Under the pieces are notes generated by a model. It saw nothing but the letters and a program-made list of their open reading frames with translations. It ran no database searches and had not been told where the DNA came from. This document shows positions 10,398 through 19,680 of a stretch of 64,000 bases of DNA, piece by piece. Position 1 is the stretch's first letter, and each line of letters begins with the position of its first letter. The translations under genes were made by a program, and so were the position numbers. The DNA is from Xylanivirga thermophila (GTDB lineage: Bacteria; Bacillota; Clostridia; Caldicoprobacterales; Xylanivirgaceae): positions 43,699 to 107,698 of the forward strand of contig NZ_RXHQ01000008.1 of the NCBI RefSeq assembly GCF_004138105.1. The letters are read 5' to 3'.

Positions 10398-12119
10398 CTA
10401 ATCCATCTTGCTGATTTTATTATTCACCCTTACCTGCTCAGATCTGCTACATATATTTTTATCTATATATACATCCTTGCAATATTTTATATCTAGCGCA
10501 TATTGATTATTTTCATTTTGTGGATAAGTATCAGTAGGCTCTATGGTGTTACCAGTAAACTTAAATCCTTTAACCGAATATCCCCATACAAGTGCAGTAC
10601 TAAAAGTACTGAACAAATTATCCTCTATACTTATATTACTATGATAACATCTCCCTTCATCAAACTTTCTAATCTCGGGATCTATATCTATTACAGCCCT
10701 CCCCCAGGGGCCATACACATAGTTACAATCCATAAACTTATTTTTTCTTATGGTAATGTCTCCTACACTGCCTGATTCAAACCAACTGTTGGCATCTCCG
10801 GAGATCTTTATGGCACTGCCTGGTATGCTAAAACTATTATTTTCTATGAGCACCTTTTTAGGTGTGGTTATAAGAAAACCTCGAGCCCTATTGCACCTTG
10901 CAGTACAATTTTTTATTATCAATTCCGGCATCCATGTGATATTCTCTATTACATGATCTTCTTGTATACCATCTGGCAAGTCATCTTCAAAAGTAATAAT
11001 AAAATAATCCCTATTTATACGCTTTACATCAGAAACCCTACCATGTCCATAAGTAAGTAGCGTATCATTATTCACAAATGCTATTTGATCACCAACATCG
11101 CATATATCTACTCCCTTATGTTGATAATGCATAAGTTTAGCTAGTATAGAATTTGAAGATAGTATATCTTCAACCGCAGTATATATGCCATGAACATTTG
11201 TGGCATCATCTGCCTGATTCTCAAATAGGCAATCCGATATATTAATTACACCTTTACAATTTACAAAATGGGTAGCATCAGCAAATGCAGTAAATATCCT
11301 GTCACTTCCAGGTCTTATCCTTACATTTGCCCTATTTAGACTTATATCCTGGCTCTTTTGAGCTATTATCCCCATTCCGTTTACATAATGAATATCAATC
11401 TGCTCTAGTAAAATATCTCTACTATCCTTTATAAATATACCGGCACCATTTCGATTTGCACATCTTATCAAAAGCTTATTGCCAACCTCCGGCAATCTCT
11501 TAAAATTACCCCTTAGCCTTATTCTATTTCCTTCACCCTGCTCAAATTTTATATCACCAACAGATGTACCCAATGGATCATCCCAACTTCCATAGGCCGG
11601 TCCTTTGGTATGGGCATCAAACTCCATAAAACCCCATGGACTATAGCTCCATCCTTCACCAATAAAAAATATTTGACCATCTTGTATCTTATATGAAGAT
11701 TCATTAGACATACCTAGCTCTATACATTCTGAACTTACATCCAATATAGTACCTTGAGAATAAAATGGTTTCTCCCAATCTATACTCATATTTTTGATGA
11801 TAACTTTAGATGAATGCTCTATAACAAAAGGTATCATTATACCATGAAATATAAAATCCGAACCTTGCCCATCAATAGTAATATCATCAAAGTTTATAAC
11901 AGGAAATGCTACTCTCTTTAATCCATCATCATCATGGTTGGATATAAAATACGTGCCTTCAAATGCTTTGTCTGGCCAAAAATGATATGTCCCTTTAGGA
12001 AAAATAAGTGTAACATTTTTATACTCCCTGCATTTTTCTATAGCATTAATTACTGCCAGGGTAGCATCAGCTTTAGAACCAACATCTATGTCAAAATCTT
12101 TTATATCTACATAGTGCAC
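10398..12119 (-). CDS. Right-handed beta-helix glycosidase, GH110-like alpha-1,3-galactosidase
   Basis: 573 residues, almost all beta-helix rungs (repeats such as [17 protein letters not shown]). Family-like segments are the N-terminal [48 protein letters not shown] and [12 protein letters not shown]. This pattern, and the length, match my recollection of GH110 exo-alpha-1,3-galactosidases that remove the terminal galactose of blood-group B and linear Gal-alpha-1,3-Gal. There is no signal peptide. Start is GTG at 12119, 8 bases after GGAGGTG. It is co-operonic with GH95 and the importer. A different beta-helix lyase or GH28-like enzyme is possible; the assignment to GH110 is by motif memory, not alignment. 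Confidence 0.65.
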   Translation of the reverse strand: MHYVDIKDFDIDVGSKADATLAVINAIEKCREYKNVTLIFPKGTYHFWPDKAFEGTYFISNHDDDGLKRVAFPVINFDDITIDGQGSDFIFHGIMIPFVIEHSSKVIIKNMSIDWEKPFYSQGTILDVSSECIELGMSNESSYKIQDGQIFFIGEGWSYSPWGFMEFDAHTKGPAYGSWDDPLGTSVGDIKFEQGEGNRIRLRGNFKRLPEVGNKLLIRCANRNGAGIFIKDSRDILLEQIDIHYVNGMGIIAQKSQDISLNRANVRIRPGSDRIFTAFADATHFVNCKGVINISDCLFENQADDATNVHGIYTAVEDILSSNSILAKLMHYQHKGVDICDVGDQIAFVNNDTLLTYGHGRVSDVKRINRDYFIITFEDDLPDGIQEDHVIENITWMPELIIKNCTARCNRARGFLITTPKKVLIENNSFSIPGSAIKISGDANSWFESGSVGDITIRKNKFMDCNYVYGPWGRAVIDIDPEIRKFDEGRCYHSNISIEDNLFSTFSTALVWGYSVKGFKFTGNTIEPTDTYPQNENNQYALDIKYCKDVYIDKNICSRSEQVRVNNKISKMD

Positions 12120-12217
12120 TATAAAAACACCTCCATAAAAGCAATTAAATACATTCTATATAAATATAGTATATTATAAATCCCCAAAGGCAGCAATGCA
12201 CTACCATCAAAAAAACT

Positions 12218-13102
12218 TTAGCCCTTTATAGCTCCTACCATTACTCCCTTTACAAAATATTTCTGTAAAAATGGATATATACAAAGTATGGGAGCCGTTG
12301 CTACAATTATAGTACAATACTTCAGCTGCTTTTTGATAAGTTCATCCTCTAAAGGTCTATTTATACTCATGGTATTTTTATCGGCATTTATTATAAGTAT
12401 CTCCCTTAAGAATACTTGAAGAGGATATAAGGCCCGATTTCTTAAGAAAATTACCGCATCAAACCAACCATTCCAGTGACCTACACCATAAAACAAAGCC
12501 ATAACTGCCAAAACCGGAAGGGATAGAGGAAGTATTATTTTAAATAATATTACTATGTCATTAGCTCCATCAATTCTGGCCGATTCTTCCAAACTATCAG
12601 GTATTCCCATAAAGGATGTTCTCATAACTATTAAATTCCATGTACTTATAGCACTAGGGATAACAATTGCCCAACGAGTATTTAGCATGCCTAGATTCTT
12701 TACCGTTAAAAAGAATGGTATAAGCCCGCCTCCAAAAAACATGGTAAATACCACTAAAAACATTATAGGTTTTCCCCATAATAAATTTTTTCTTGAAAGC
12801 CCATATGCCCCTAAAGATGTCATAAAAAGATTTATGGTCGTTCCTACTAACACATAAAACAGAGTATTTTTATATCCTATAAAAATATTCGGATTTTGAA
12901 AAACCATCTTATATGCCTGATTCGAAAAACCCAAAGGTGCCAATAATGCCCCCTGATGCTTTATTAAACGACTTGGATCGCTTATAGATGCAAAAACTAC
13001 ATGCAATAATGGATACACTGTAACTATCATTATAATTGTCATTATAATGACGTTGATAACACCAAATACCCTTTCACCTTTGGTCCTCTTTATACTACTC
13101 AT
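12218..13102 (-). CDS. Carbohydrate ABC transporter permease (YtcP/MalG-like)
   Basis: A 294-residue membrane subunit with six predicted membrane segments. The cytoplasmic EAA loop, which docks the ATPase, reads EESARIDGANDIVILFKIILPLSLP (EAA--G motif, about residues 185-200). The C-terminal FVKGVMVGAIKG is usual for the YtcP branch of CUT1 permeases. A GTG at 13111 is in frame, but AGGAAG is 8 bases from the ATG at 13102, so I start there. The gene follows the LplB-type permease by 15 bases. No ATPase gene is nearby; such importers usually borrow an MsmX-type ATPase from elsewhere. Confidence 0.9.
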   Translation of the reverse strand: MSSIKRTKGERVFGVINVIIMTIIMIVTVYPLLHVVFASISDPSRLIKHQGALLAPLGFSNQAYKMVFQNPNIFIGYKNTLFYVLVGTTINLFMTSLGAYGLSRKNLLWGKPIMFLVVFTMFFGGGLIPFFLTVKNLGMLNTRWAIVIPSAISTWNLIVMRTSFMGIPDSLEESARIDGANDIVILFKIILPLSLPVLAVMALFYGVGHWNGWFDAVIFLRNRALYPLQVFLREILIINADKNTMSINRPLEDELIKKQLKYCTIIVATAPILCIYPFLQKYFVKGVMVGAIKG

Positions 13103-13117
13103 TAAAATCACTTCCTT

Positions 13118-14038
13118 TTACCATAGACTCATGTCATTGACTTTTTTACTTATAGTATTTGCCGATATCAAAAGTACAAAATTTACAATAGAATTAAACA
13201 AACCGACTGCGGCACTATAGCTATAGTCAAAGTTTATCAAACCCCTCCTATAGACAAAAGACGAAATTACATCTGCAGTCTCATAGGTAAGGGGATTATA
13301 TAGCAAGATTATCTTTTCCCAACCTACACTCATCATACTGCCTATCTGTAGAATCAATAAAATCATTATGGTAGGAGCTATACCTGGGATGGTAATATGA
13401 ATGGTTTGTTTCCATCTATTTGCTCCATCAATAATAGCTGCTTCATATAATGACGGGTCTATATTTGTAAGGGCTGCCAGATAAATTATGCTTCCCCACC
13501 CTAAATTTGTCCATATCTCACTCGATATATAGATAGTACGAAACAATTCCGGTCTTGTTAATAGATTAGACCTTTCACCTCCTAATGAGACTATTAAATC
13601 GTTTATTATACCATCAGATCCTGTAAAATCTATAATCAATCCACAAATAATAACTGTCGATATAAAATGTGGCAGGTATGTTACAGTCTGCACCGTCTTT
13701 TTAAAGGTACTATTTGCAATCTCGTTTATTAAAAGCGCAAAAATTATAGGCGCCGGAAAACCAAAGATCAAATTATAAAAACTTATTGCAAATGTATTTT
13801 TAACAAGTCTCCAAAAATAATAACTACCCAAAAATTCTTTAAAATATTTAATGCCCGCCCATGGGCTACCTATTATTCCTAATCCAGGCTTAAAATCTTT
13901 AAATGCAATGACTGCCCCATACATAGGTATATAATGAAAAATAATATAAAATGCTATTACTGGCAGCAATATTAGATATATATACTTATTCCTTTTAAAA
14001 TCCTTGGCTGCTCTCTCTCTAAATGACTCTTTATGCAT
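13118..14038 (-). CDS. Polysaccharide ABC transporter permease (LplB-like)
   Basis: A 306-residue inner membrane subunit. After the basic start (KESFRERAAKDFKRNKYIYLILLP), the membrane segment and HYIPMYGAVIAFKDFKPG are the hallmark of the LplB branch that pairs with large LplA-type binding proteins. The EAA loop is YEAAIIDGANRWKQTIHITIPG. C-terminal SANTISKKVNDMSLW also fits. It is transcribed between the binding-protein gene and the second permease. The 106-base gap upstream holds a strong hairpin (14082-14136) that may set the ratio of binding protein to permeases. Confidence 0.91.
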   Translation of the reverse strand: MHKESFRERAAKDFKRNKYIYLILLPVIAFYIIFHYIPMYGAVIAFKDFKPGLGIIGSPWAGIKYFKEFLGSYYFWRLVKNTFAISFYNLIFGFPAPIIFALLINEIANSTFKKTVQTVTYLPHFISTVIICGLIIDFTGSDGIINDLIVSLGGERSNLLTRPELFRTIYISSEIWTNLGWGSIIYLAALTNIDPSLYEAAIIDGANRWKQTIHITIPGIAPTIMILLILQIGSMMSVGWEKIILLYNPLTYETADVISSFVYRRGLINFDYSYSAAVGLFNSIVNFVLLISANTISKKVNDMSLW

Positions 14039-14081
14039 TACAAAACACCTCTCCCTTCTAAATAGCCTAGAGGCATAATAT

Positions 14082-14136
14082 TATATTGCCGATCCAGACA
14101 GGATGTATAACCATTCCAACCTAGACCGGCAATATA
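14082..14136 (-). other. Minus-strand RNA hairpin after the binding-protein gene
   Basis: A 16-bp stem (14082-14097 with 14121-14136) around a 23-base loop, directly after the binding-protein stop codon. Two positions pair as G-U in the minus-strand RNA but would be A-C mismatches in the plus-strand RNA, so the structure belongs to the operon transcript. It has no T run. It looks like the stabilising or attenuating hairpins that follow periplasmic-binding-protein genes in other sugar operons. Confidence 0.6.
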
Positions 14137-14143
14137 GAAATTG

Positions 14144-15814
14144 CTACTTCCTTGCGTTGTACCTATCTAAGGAATCCTGCTGTATCTTTATAGCATCATC
14201 TATGCCCATTGACTTAACCTGTGCAACATATTCATCAAATTTATCGATAGGTTCAAGGCCCATGATAAACTTCAAAAACATCTCATCCACATATGATTCT
14301 ATCTCGGTCATTACAGACCCGAATTTTGTGCTCTCCTCTTCTGTCTTGATCATACCCTGAGGCAGCACTCCCTTTATTGTAGAATCACTCCAAACATCCC
14401 ATGCTTGGTGCTGAAGATCATATGGATATTGAGAGTCGTTTTGATCCCAGTATACAAACCCTCTAAAAACAAATGAAGTATACTTATATGTCATTTCCAT
14501 ATGATTTTCTTCCATTTCTTTGGTCCTCTGCGGCTTACCGTCTACCATATCATAGGTGACACCTTCGATACCCCAATTCATCATTCTGGTTGCTTCCGGG
14601 GTATATGAAAAATCAATGAGTTTTGTAGCCTCTACAGGATGTTTACATGATGTTGTAATGTATAAACCTCCACTAAGCCCATGATAACTATCAGCAAAAT
14701 TAAATTTGTCCCCTTTATTTAAAACAGTATATGGTGCCACTACCAATTCAGCCTTTGGATTTTCCTTTTGTATTACAGTTTCATAATATGTTCTGTATTC
14801 CCACAGGTGTATACATGCAGACCCCACATCCCCTGCCATCAACATAGGCGTTAGGTTATCCCAATATCCATGTGTAGCAAAGTCGGGATCAAGAAGTCCT
14901 TCATTATACCATTTGTTAAATGTAAGCAAGAAATCCTTATATCCAGACTCTATTGGACCATATTTCACCGTTTCGCCCTCTCTATAAAAACTATTATTTA
15001 CTCCATAGGCTCCTATAAAATTGCCGGCATGCACTATTGTGTCCCAGTCCTTATGTGCCCAAGCCAGAGGGATCTTTACTTTTCCGCTCTCTTTGAAGGC
15101 AGTAAGTACCTTATACCATTCATCTATGGTCTCTGGAACTTCCAGCCCCAATTCATCCAGTAGATCTTTTCTAAGAACAGGTCCTACATAGGCCCTGCCT
15201 TTTTCACCATCTAAAGTAGGTATTACTGTAGCCCCAAATCTAATTATTGTACCATCATCGGCCTTTACTAGCTTATTATATAGTTCGTTTGACAGTACAT
15301 CCTTTTTAAAATTAGGTGCATGCTGTTCTACAAGATCATTTACATTGATTAACAATCCGTCATTCATGGCTGCCTCGACGCCACCTTTATAGTATGAGTC
15401 AAAAAAGCCCTTTACTATATCAGGCAATTCGCCGGAAGCAACCATTATATTGAATTGTTCTTCTTCCTGCCCCACAGGCGGGTGTATAAATTCTATATCT
15501 ATACCAGTTATCTCCTGAACTTTTTTAATTGCCTCATTTTCATCTAAATTATTTACGTATTTAGCCTCAGTGGGATGTAATGAAGAATAAAGTGATAGTT
15601 TTAGAGGTTTGTCAACTATAGGAAGCTTCAAAGCATCATCACTTGCTTCGCTATTATCATCTTTACTATCCGTCTTATCCTTTATATCCGTTTGTTCGTC
15701 ACTGCTTACTTCACCATCATTATTTGTGTCTTTCTTTGTACAGCCTGAAAAAACACCAAGGAGCATGACAATCGCTAAAGCTAAGCAAAGAAGTCTTTTT
15801 TTATTTTTTTTCAT
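14144..15814 (-). CDS. Sugar ABC transporter substrate-binding lipoprotein (LplA-like)
   Basis: A 556-residue extracellular lipoprotein that captures oligosaccharide for the two permeases that follow. The signal peptide is KKNKKRLLCLALAIVMLLG followed by lipobox FSGC (Cys about residue 26), then an acidic linker rich in D, S and E (about 27-65) and a type 1 extracellular solute-binding fold. The size is that of LplA/YtcQ-type proteins, which bind large oligosaccharides, against about 420 for ordinary sugar binders. GGGGGA stands ahead of the ATG at 15814. Upstream lie a 12-bp palindrome and paired GATAA repeats that may bind the AraC-type regulator encoded just behind. Confidence 0.92.
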   Translation of the reverse strand: MKKNKKRLLCLALAIVMLLGVFSGCTKKDTNNDGEVSSDEQTDIKDKTDSKDDNSEASDDALKLPIVDKPLKLSLYSSLHPTEAKYVNNLDENEAIKKVQEITGIDIEFIHPPVGQEEEQFNIMVASGELPDIVKGFFDSYYKGGVEAAMNDGLLINVNDLVEQHAPNFKKDVLSNELYNKLVKADDGTIIRFGATVIPTLDGEKGRAYVGPVLRKDLLDELGLEVPETIDEWYKVLTAFKESGKVKIPLAWAHKDWDTIVHAGNFIGAYGVNNSFYREGETVKYGPIESGYKDFLLTFNKWYNEGLLDPDFATHGYWDNLTPMLMAGDVGSACIHLWEYRTYYETVIQKENPKAELVVAPYTVLNKGDKFNFADSYHGLSGGLYITTSCKHPVEATKLIDFSYTPEATRMMNWGIEGVTYDMVDGKPQRTKEMEENHMEMTYKYTSFVFRGFVYWDQNDSQYPYDLQHQAWDVWSDSTIKGVLPQGMIKTEEESTKFGSVMTEIESYVDEMFLKFIMGLEPIDKFDEYVAQVKSMGIDDAIKIQQDSLDRYNARK

Positions 15815-15840
15815 GGAAATCCCCCTCTTTATTTTTTAGG

Positions 15841-15852
15841 GAAGCGCGCTTC
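15841..15852. promoter_or_regulatory. Perfect 12-bp palindrome GAAGCGCGCTTC
   Basis: This GC-rich self-complementary block sits 27 bases before the binding-protein start codon in an otherwise very AT-rich leader. Its place, downstream of the likely promoter, fits a repressor operator. No second copy was noticed in the window. Confidence 0.4.
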
Positions 15853-15888
15853 GTTTGTGATTTTTAGTTTAATATATGATTTAAATAT

Positions 15889-15940
15889 TGTAAATCGGTA
15901 TTTTTTTATACGTAGTGATAATTGTTCAATGTGCGATAAC
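15889..15940 (-). promoter_or_regulatory. Likely promoter and activator sites of the importer operon
   Basis: Read on the minus strand, TTTACA (15894-15889) is a fair -35 box with A/T-rich sequence and TATTAA-like options downstream. Immediately upstream lie two GATAA copies 18 bases apart (15917-15921 and 15935-15939), the first inside TAGTGATAAT (15913-15922), shared with the palindrome before the sulfatase. Direct repeats next to a weak -35 box are typical for AraC-type activators, and one is encoded next door. Confidence 0.4.
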
Positions 15941-15992
15941 AATGGGCATAAGAGGGATCGGCAAATTTTTTTATATCCGTATTTTTTAACTT

Positions 15993-17915
15993 CTATAGTA
16001 TTTCTCTATATTTTCCAGGTGTAACACCTTCATATCTCTTAAATACACGTATAAATGAATCACTATTTATGTAACCAACGTTCCTAGCTATGGTTTTTAT
16101 GGTCAAATCTTGGTTTTTCAGTAATTCCTTTGCATTATCCAGCCTTGTTTTATGAATATAATCCAATAAACCCGTACCTGTACTTTCCCTAAAAAATTTA
16201 GATAGATAAGAAGTGCTCATACCCATTTCCTGTGCCAATGATGACACGCTCAGATCCGGGTCAAAATATCTATCCTTTATAATCTGCTTAATAGTTTCAA
16301 TTTGATCAACATATAGTCCTTCCTGCTTTTCTAGTGCATATTTATCTATATCATCCAAAATACCATCCATCATATATTGTAAATCCTTTATATTTTGGCA
16401 GCTAGAGAGTTTTTCCAACACATCAAATTTACACAGTAAATTCTCATTATATATATTGCCTGCTTCTCCTACAGCATTGATAAATGTACTGGTCAGCGCA
16501 AACATCCTACATTTTGCTAAATACGCACAAACCGATGACTGGACAAAATAGTCCTGTATAATATCATTTAAAGTAGATTGGGCTAAATTATAATCCGTAA
16601 CCTTTATACAATTGGAAAACTGTTCTTGAGCATTATTGAAATTGTCAATCCCTACAGTGTCATCTCTCAACTCCTTAATATCATCATAATAGGTAATCAA
16701 TTCTCCACCCATTAAATTTCTGTATTCAACAACCTCGATTGCCTGCTGATATGCTTTTGATATACCCATAGCAGTTTTATATATATCACTAACAGCTACA
16801 GAAAAAACAATTCCAAACTTTTCTTTGATAAACGACATAGCATATGCAGCTACATCGATCAGCTCCCCTTTCCCGCTATTTTGGGATACCCCATGTTTAA
16901 AATTCACTAGGCAAACAAGAAACTTGTCCATCTCAACTAGATAACCTACATTTTTTTGCCCTATCAGTTCCTCTATTACATTCTTTATTATAAAGTTGAC
17001 TATTGCAAGATCCTGATCTTTAGTCCCTGTGTCATCATCAAAAAAACTTTCTTCAATATCTTCGATATTAAATATCATAATAGCAAAATCGTTGCTATAA
17101 AAATATATATCATAGGATTCACACGCATCTATAATAGGTATATTTATATTAACCTGTCCCTTAATTAACCTTTTAAGAAAGTTATCTTTAAGCATCTGCC
17201 TTTGCTGTTCCAATCTATTCTGCAACTTTTTCTTTTCATCCAGGGTCTTGTCGATAAAATCCTGTATAAATTTAACCTCATTCATATCCCTATTTGTAGA
17301 TAAGCTGGCCTCTTTGCTTAAAGCTTTAACAAGTCCGTCTATAGGATCATAATTTTTTTTAGAAAAGAATATAGTCAGCATTATTCCTAGCGTAAGACAA
17401 ATAGACAGGCATAAAATAGCTAATCCATTTATAAAATTAGCTTTTTGCATATATATATTTACAGGAATAATTGAAATGTATTCCCAATCACAAACATTAG
17501 ACCTGATATGTGAAATGACCACATCTTGATCCCCTATTTTACCATGCATTGTTTCTTTTGCATTTGATAATTCCTTGTATTTGGCATATTCAGGCAGTTC
17601 TATCTTTTCTGTAGAAAACAATATTTGATCTTCATTATCAATAATTAATACTGCTCCCTGGCTAACCCGTTCAATATTCTTTATAGCACTATTAAAAGCC
17701 TTATCATCCAATTCAATAACTACGGAAGCTAAAGGATCGGCTTTATATTGCATGGGAATAGTTTTTACAAAAGCTATACTTTTTCTATATCTATCGTTTT
17801 TCAAAAATTTAAATACATGTTTTGGAGATTTTTCTGTCATCAAGGTATACCAATAATCATACGTCATAGAACTATAATTAAATCGTTCAAATGCATATTT
17901 CGAGTCAAACGACAC
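15993..17915 (-). CDS. AraC-type sensor-regulator, C-terminal part of a broken gene
   Basis: 640 codons of one gene that begins at 18314. This part holds the rest of the extracellular sensor (about residues 1-160), a second membrane segment (AILCLSICLTLGIMLTIFF), a linker with a degenerate cyclase-like middle region and, in the last 100 residues, two AraC helix-turn-helix units (SVSSLAQEMGMSTSYLSKFF and TIKTIARNVGYINSDSFIRV). Such membrane AraC proteins activate adjacent LplA/LplB-type importers. The N-terminal part is in the same frame, separated by TAA at 17946-17948 and 10 further codons. The GTG at 17915 has no ribosome binding site, so this piece is unlikely to be translated alone. Confidence 0.75.
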   Translation of the reverse strand: MSFDSKYAFERFNYSSMTYDYWYTLMTEKSPKHVFKFLKNDRYRKSIAFVKTIPMQYKADPLASVVIELDDKAFNSAIKNIERVSQGAVLIIDNEDQILFSTEKIELPEYAKYKELSNAKETMHGKIGDQDVVISHIRSNVCDWEYISIIPVNIYMQKANFINGLAILCLSICLTLGIMLTIFFSKKNYDPIDGLVKALSKEASLSTNRDMNEVKFIQDFIDKTLDEKKKLQNRLEQQRQMLKDNFLKRLIKGQVNINIPIIDACESYDIYFYSNDFAIMIFNIEDIEESFFDDDTGTKDQDLAIVNFIIKNVIEELIGQKNVGYLVEMDKFLVCLVNFKHGVSQNSGKGELIDVAAYAMSFIKEKFGIVFSVAVSDIYKTAMGISKAYQQAIEVVEYRNLMGGELITYYDDIKELRDDTVGIDNFNNAQEQFSNCIKVTDYNLAQSTLNDIIQDYFVQSSVCAYLAKCRMFALTSTFINAVGEAGNIYNENLLCKFDVLEKLSSCQNIKDLQYMMDGILDDIDKYALEKQEGLYVDQIETIKQIIKDRYFDPDLSVSSLAQEMGMSTSYLSKFFRESTGTGLLDYIHKTRLDNAKELLKNQDLTIKTIARNVGYINSDSFIRVFKRYEGVTPGKYREIL

Positions 17916-17945
17916 ATTGGGAGTTATTACTAAGTCCGTATTTTT

Positions 17946-18314
17946 TTAAAAAATATATAAGTTATTTATAAAACTGTTGGCTACAGTATATGAATGCAAA
18001 TCATCTATAATTTGCTTCATAGTATATCGATTCATTGCATCCAATTTATTCCTTACATTCATCGTACTCAATACGCGATTATCTAAACTAATCATAAGCA
18101 ATAGGTTGTTTACATCAATTAATCGACTATCTATGGTTTGTTGTACCTGACGTAGCATAGCCGTATTTGATTGAGTTATTTCATTCTTTACAATATCCAG
18201 TGATTTAAAATAGATTATTCCACCAATTAATATAGGTATAATTAAAATACAAATATAAGAAATTAAAAAAGAGAAAACTATGCTTCGTTTCCTAAAAAAT
18301 TTACCGGGCCTCAT
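17946..18314 (-). CDS. AraC-type sensor-regulator, N-terminal fragment (same broken gene)
   Basis: 122 residues: a basic start (MRPGKFFRKRS), a membrane segment (about 13-36) and the beginning of an extracellular sensing domain. Translation ends at TAA (17946-17948) set in a T7/A6 homopolymer. Reading through the stop keeps the frame and continues KNTDLVITPNVSFDSKYAF into the next segment, giving one protein of about 773 residues, the usual size of these regulators. So this is a nonsense mutation, a sequencing error at a homopolymer, or read-through. A frameshift is not needed. By itself the fragment lacks the DNA-binding part. Confidence 0.75.
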   Translation of the reverse strand: MRPGKFFRKRSIVFSFLISYICILIIPILIGGIIYFKSLDIVKNEITQSNTAMLRQVQQTIDSRLIDVNNLLLMISLDNRVLSTMNVRNKLDAMNRYTMKQIIDDLHSYTVANSFINNLYIF

Positions 18315-18391
18315 CTAAACCCTCCAAAAATAAATTTACATCAGAATAAAATATTTTCTATTATATATTATCATCATAAAATAGTTTGAAT

Positions 18392-19489
18392 TCAAAATTT
18401 AGCAGGCCCAATACTATTCCTAGTTATAACTTCTACAGGGATCACAGTCTGAGATGATTCATATGAACATTGTTCTATCATATCTACTACCCTACCGGCT
18501 GCTGTCCTTCCTATCTCGTAAAAGTTTTGGTCCACAGTAGCTAATGGAATATCAAGACTCTCCAATATCTCTACATTGTCAAACCCTATCAACGATATAT
18601 CTTCAGGTATCTTTATATCCATATTCCCCAATTCCCTATATATAGCCATAGCTAAATAATCATGCTCCGCAAATATAGCAGTCACATTTTTAACTATTAA
18701 ACTTTTCAAAAGTTCTATCGTCTGTGGCGCAAATGCATCACCATTATAATCCAGTGCAAAATGAATTATATCGTTATTTATAGGTAGACCATGATCCTTT
18801 AAGGCTTTGCAATAACCAAAAAAACGCTCCCTCACAGTACTTATATCCTCTATATAAAGGTTGGTCAAATATGCAATACGCTTATGCCCCATCTCTATAA
18901 GACAGGATGTTGCCTTATACCCTCCATCAAAATTATCCGACACCACTGAGCATGCAGGTAATGATTGGAAGTATTTATCAATTAACACTATTGGATAGCT
19001 GTGTAAATATAGATCATACAGAACATCAAAATTTGCCCTTGCTATTGGGTAATGGATTATACCGCTTATTCCATTTCTGGGTAGTTCCAATAATGCTCTT
19101 CTTTCTTGGGCAATATCGTTGTTCGTAGTATATATATTAAGGTAGTACCCTTTATCTTTTAAGCAATCATTAGCCCCTCTTATATAATCAATACGCCTAC
19201 CTGCTGCACCATCCGAAGGCAAAATCATGGATATAACCTTATGGGAAATACCTTGAACTACTTTGTTTTCCAAAGGCAATACAAAACTACCCTTGCCCTG
19301 TTTCCTATAAATAAATCCTGCCCTCTCTAATTCCACCAGTGCCCTCTGAGATGTTATACGGCTTACACCATATTTTTGGGCCAATTCAAATTCTGTAGAC
19401 AGCTGATCTCCCGGTACTAACTGTCCACTTAAAATTTGAGCCTTTATGTCATCTACTATTTGAGAATATAGGGGTTTACTTTTAGACAT
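18392..19489 (-). CDS. GntR-type regulator with LacI-like sugar-binding domain (AraR-like)
   Basis: 365 residues. The N-terminal winged helix (about 1-70) is GntR: KPLYSQIVDDIKAQILSGQL, then YGVSRITSQRALVELERAGF and the wing RKQGKGSFV. The rest is a periplasmic-binding-protein fold as in LacI (SMILPSDGAAGRRIDYIRGA, IGFDNVEILESLDIPLATVDQ). This architecture is that of AraR, where sugar binding releases DNA. It probably represses the GH4 gene or the importer island. A GGGAGAA site precedes the ATG. A palindrome at 19532-19549 upstream is a good candidate operator. Confidence 0.9.
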   Translation of the reverse strand: MSKSKPLYSQIVDDIKAQILSGQLVPGDQLSTEFELAQKYGVSRITSQRALVELERAGFIYRKQGKGSFVLPLENKVVQGISHKVISMILPSDGAAGRRIDYIRGANDCLKDKGYYLNIYTTNNDIAQERRALLELPRNGISGIIHYPIARANFDVLYDLYLHSYPIVLIDKYFQSLPACSVVSDNFDGGYKATSCLIEMGHKRIAYLTNLYIEDISTVRERFFGYCKALKDHGLPINNDIIHFALDYNGDAFAPQTIELLKSLIVKNVTAIFAEHDYLAMAIYRELGNMDIKIPEDISLIGFDNVEILESLDIPLATVDQNFYEIGRTAAGRVVDMIEQCSYESSQTVIPVEVITRNSIGPAKF

Positions 19490-19531
19490 TTTTTCATTCT
19501 CCCATTAAAATTTTATGTATAATAATGATTA

Positions 19532-19549
19532 TACCTTATTATTAAGGTA
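19532..19549. promoter_or_regulatory. Palindrome upstream of the GntR/LacI-type regulator
   Basis: TACCTTA-TTAT-TAAGGTA has perfect 7-bp arms and lies 43 bases before the regulator start codon. It is likely an autoregulatory operator. AraR-class proteins bind palindromes of about this length, though the sequence differs from the Bacillus AraR box. Confidence 0.5.
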
Positions 19550-19625
19550 GCACATACTATTATCAATGTCAAACTATTTTTACCATTTACTTTAATTCAT
19601 AATTTGAAGATAAATAGTGTACTAT

Positions 19626-19673
19626 AAATGATAGAAGGGGCGAAATTAAAAATTTCGCCCCTTCTATCATTTT
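19626..19673 (-). terminator. Terminator after the GH4 gene
   Basis: A perfect 22-bp stem (19626-19647 with 19651-19672) around a three-base loop, with the core AGAAGGGGCGAAATT. It begins 8 bases after the melA stop codon and separates it from the regulator promoter downstream. The following T tract on the minus strand is short, but the stem is very strong. Confidence 0.85.
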
Positions 19674-19680
19674 TATAAAA

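Noticed and set aside
17748..17915. An independent GTG start for the 640-residue AraC segment
   Set aside because: There is no ribosome binding site, and the segment starts inside a sensor domain in frame with the upstream fragment.
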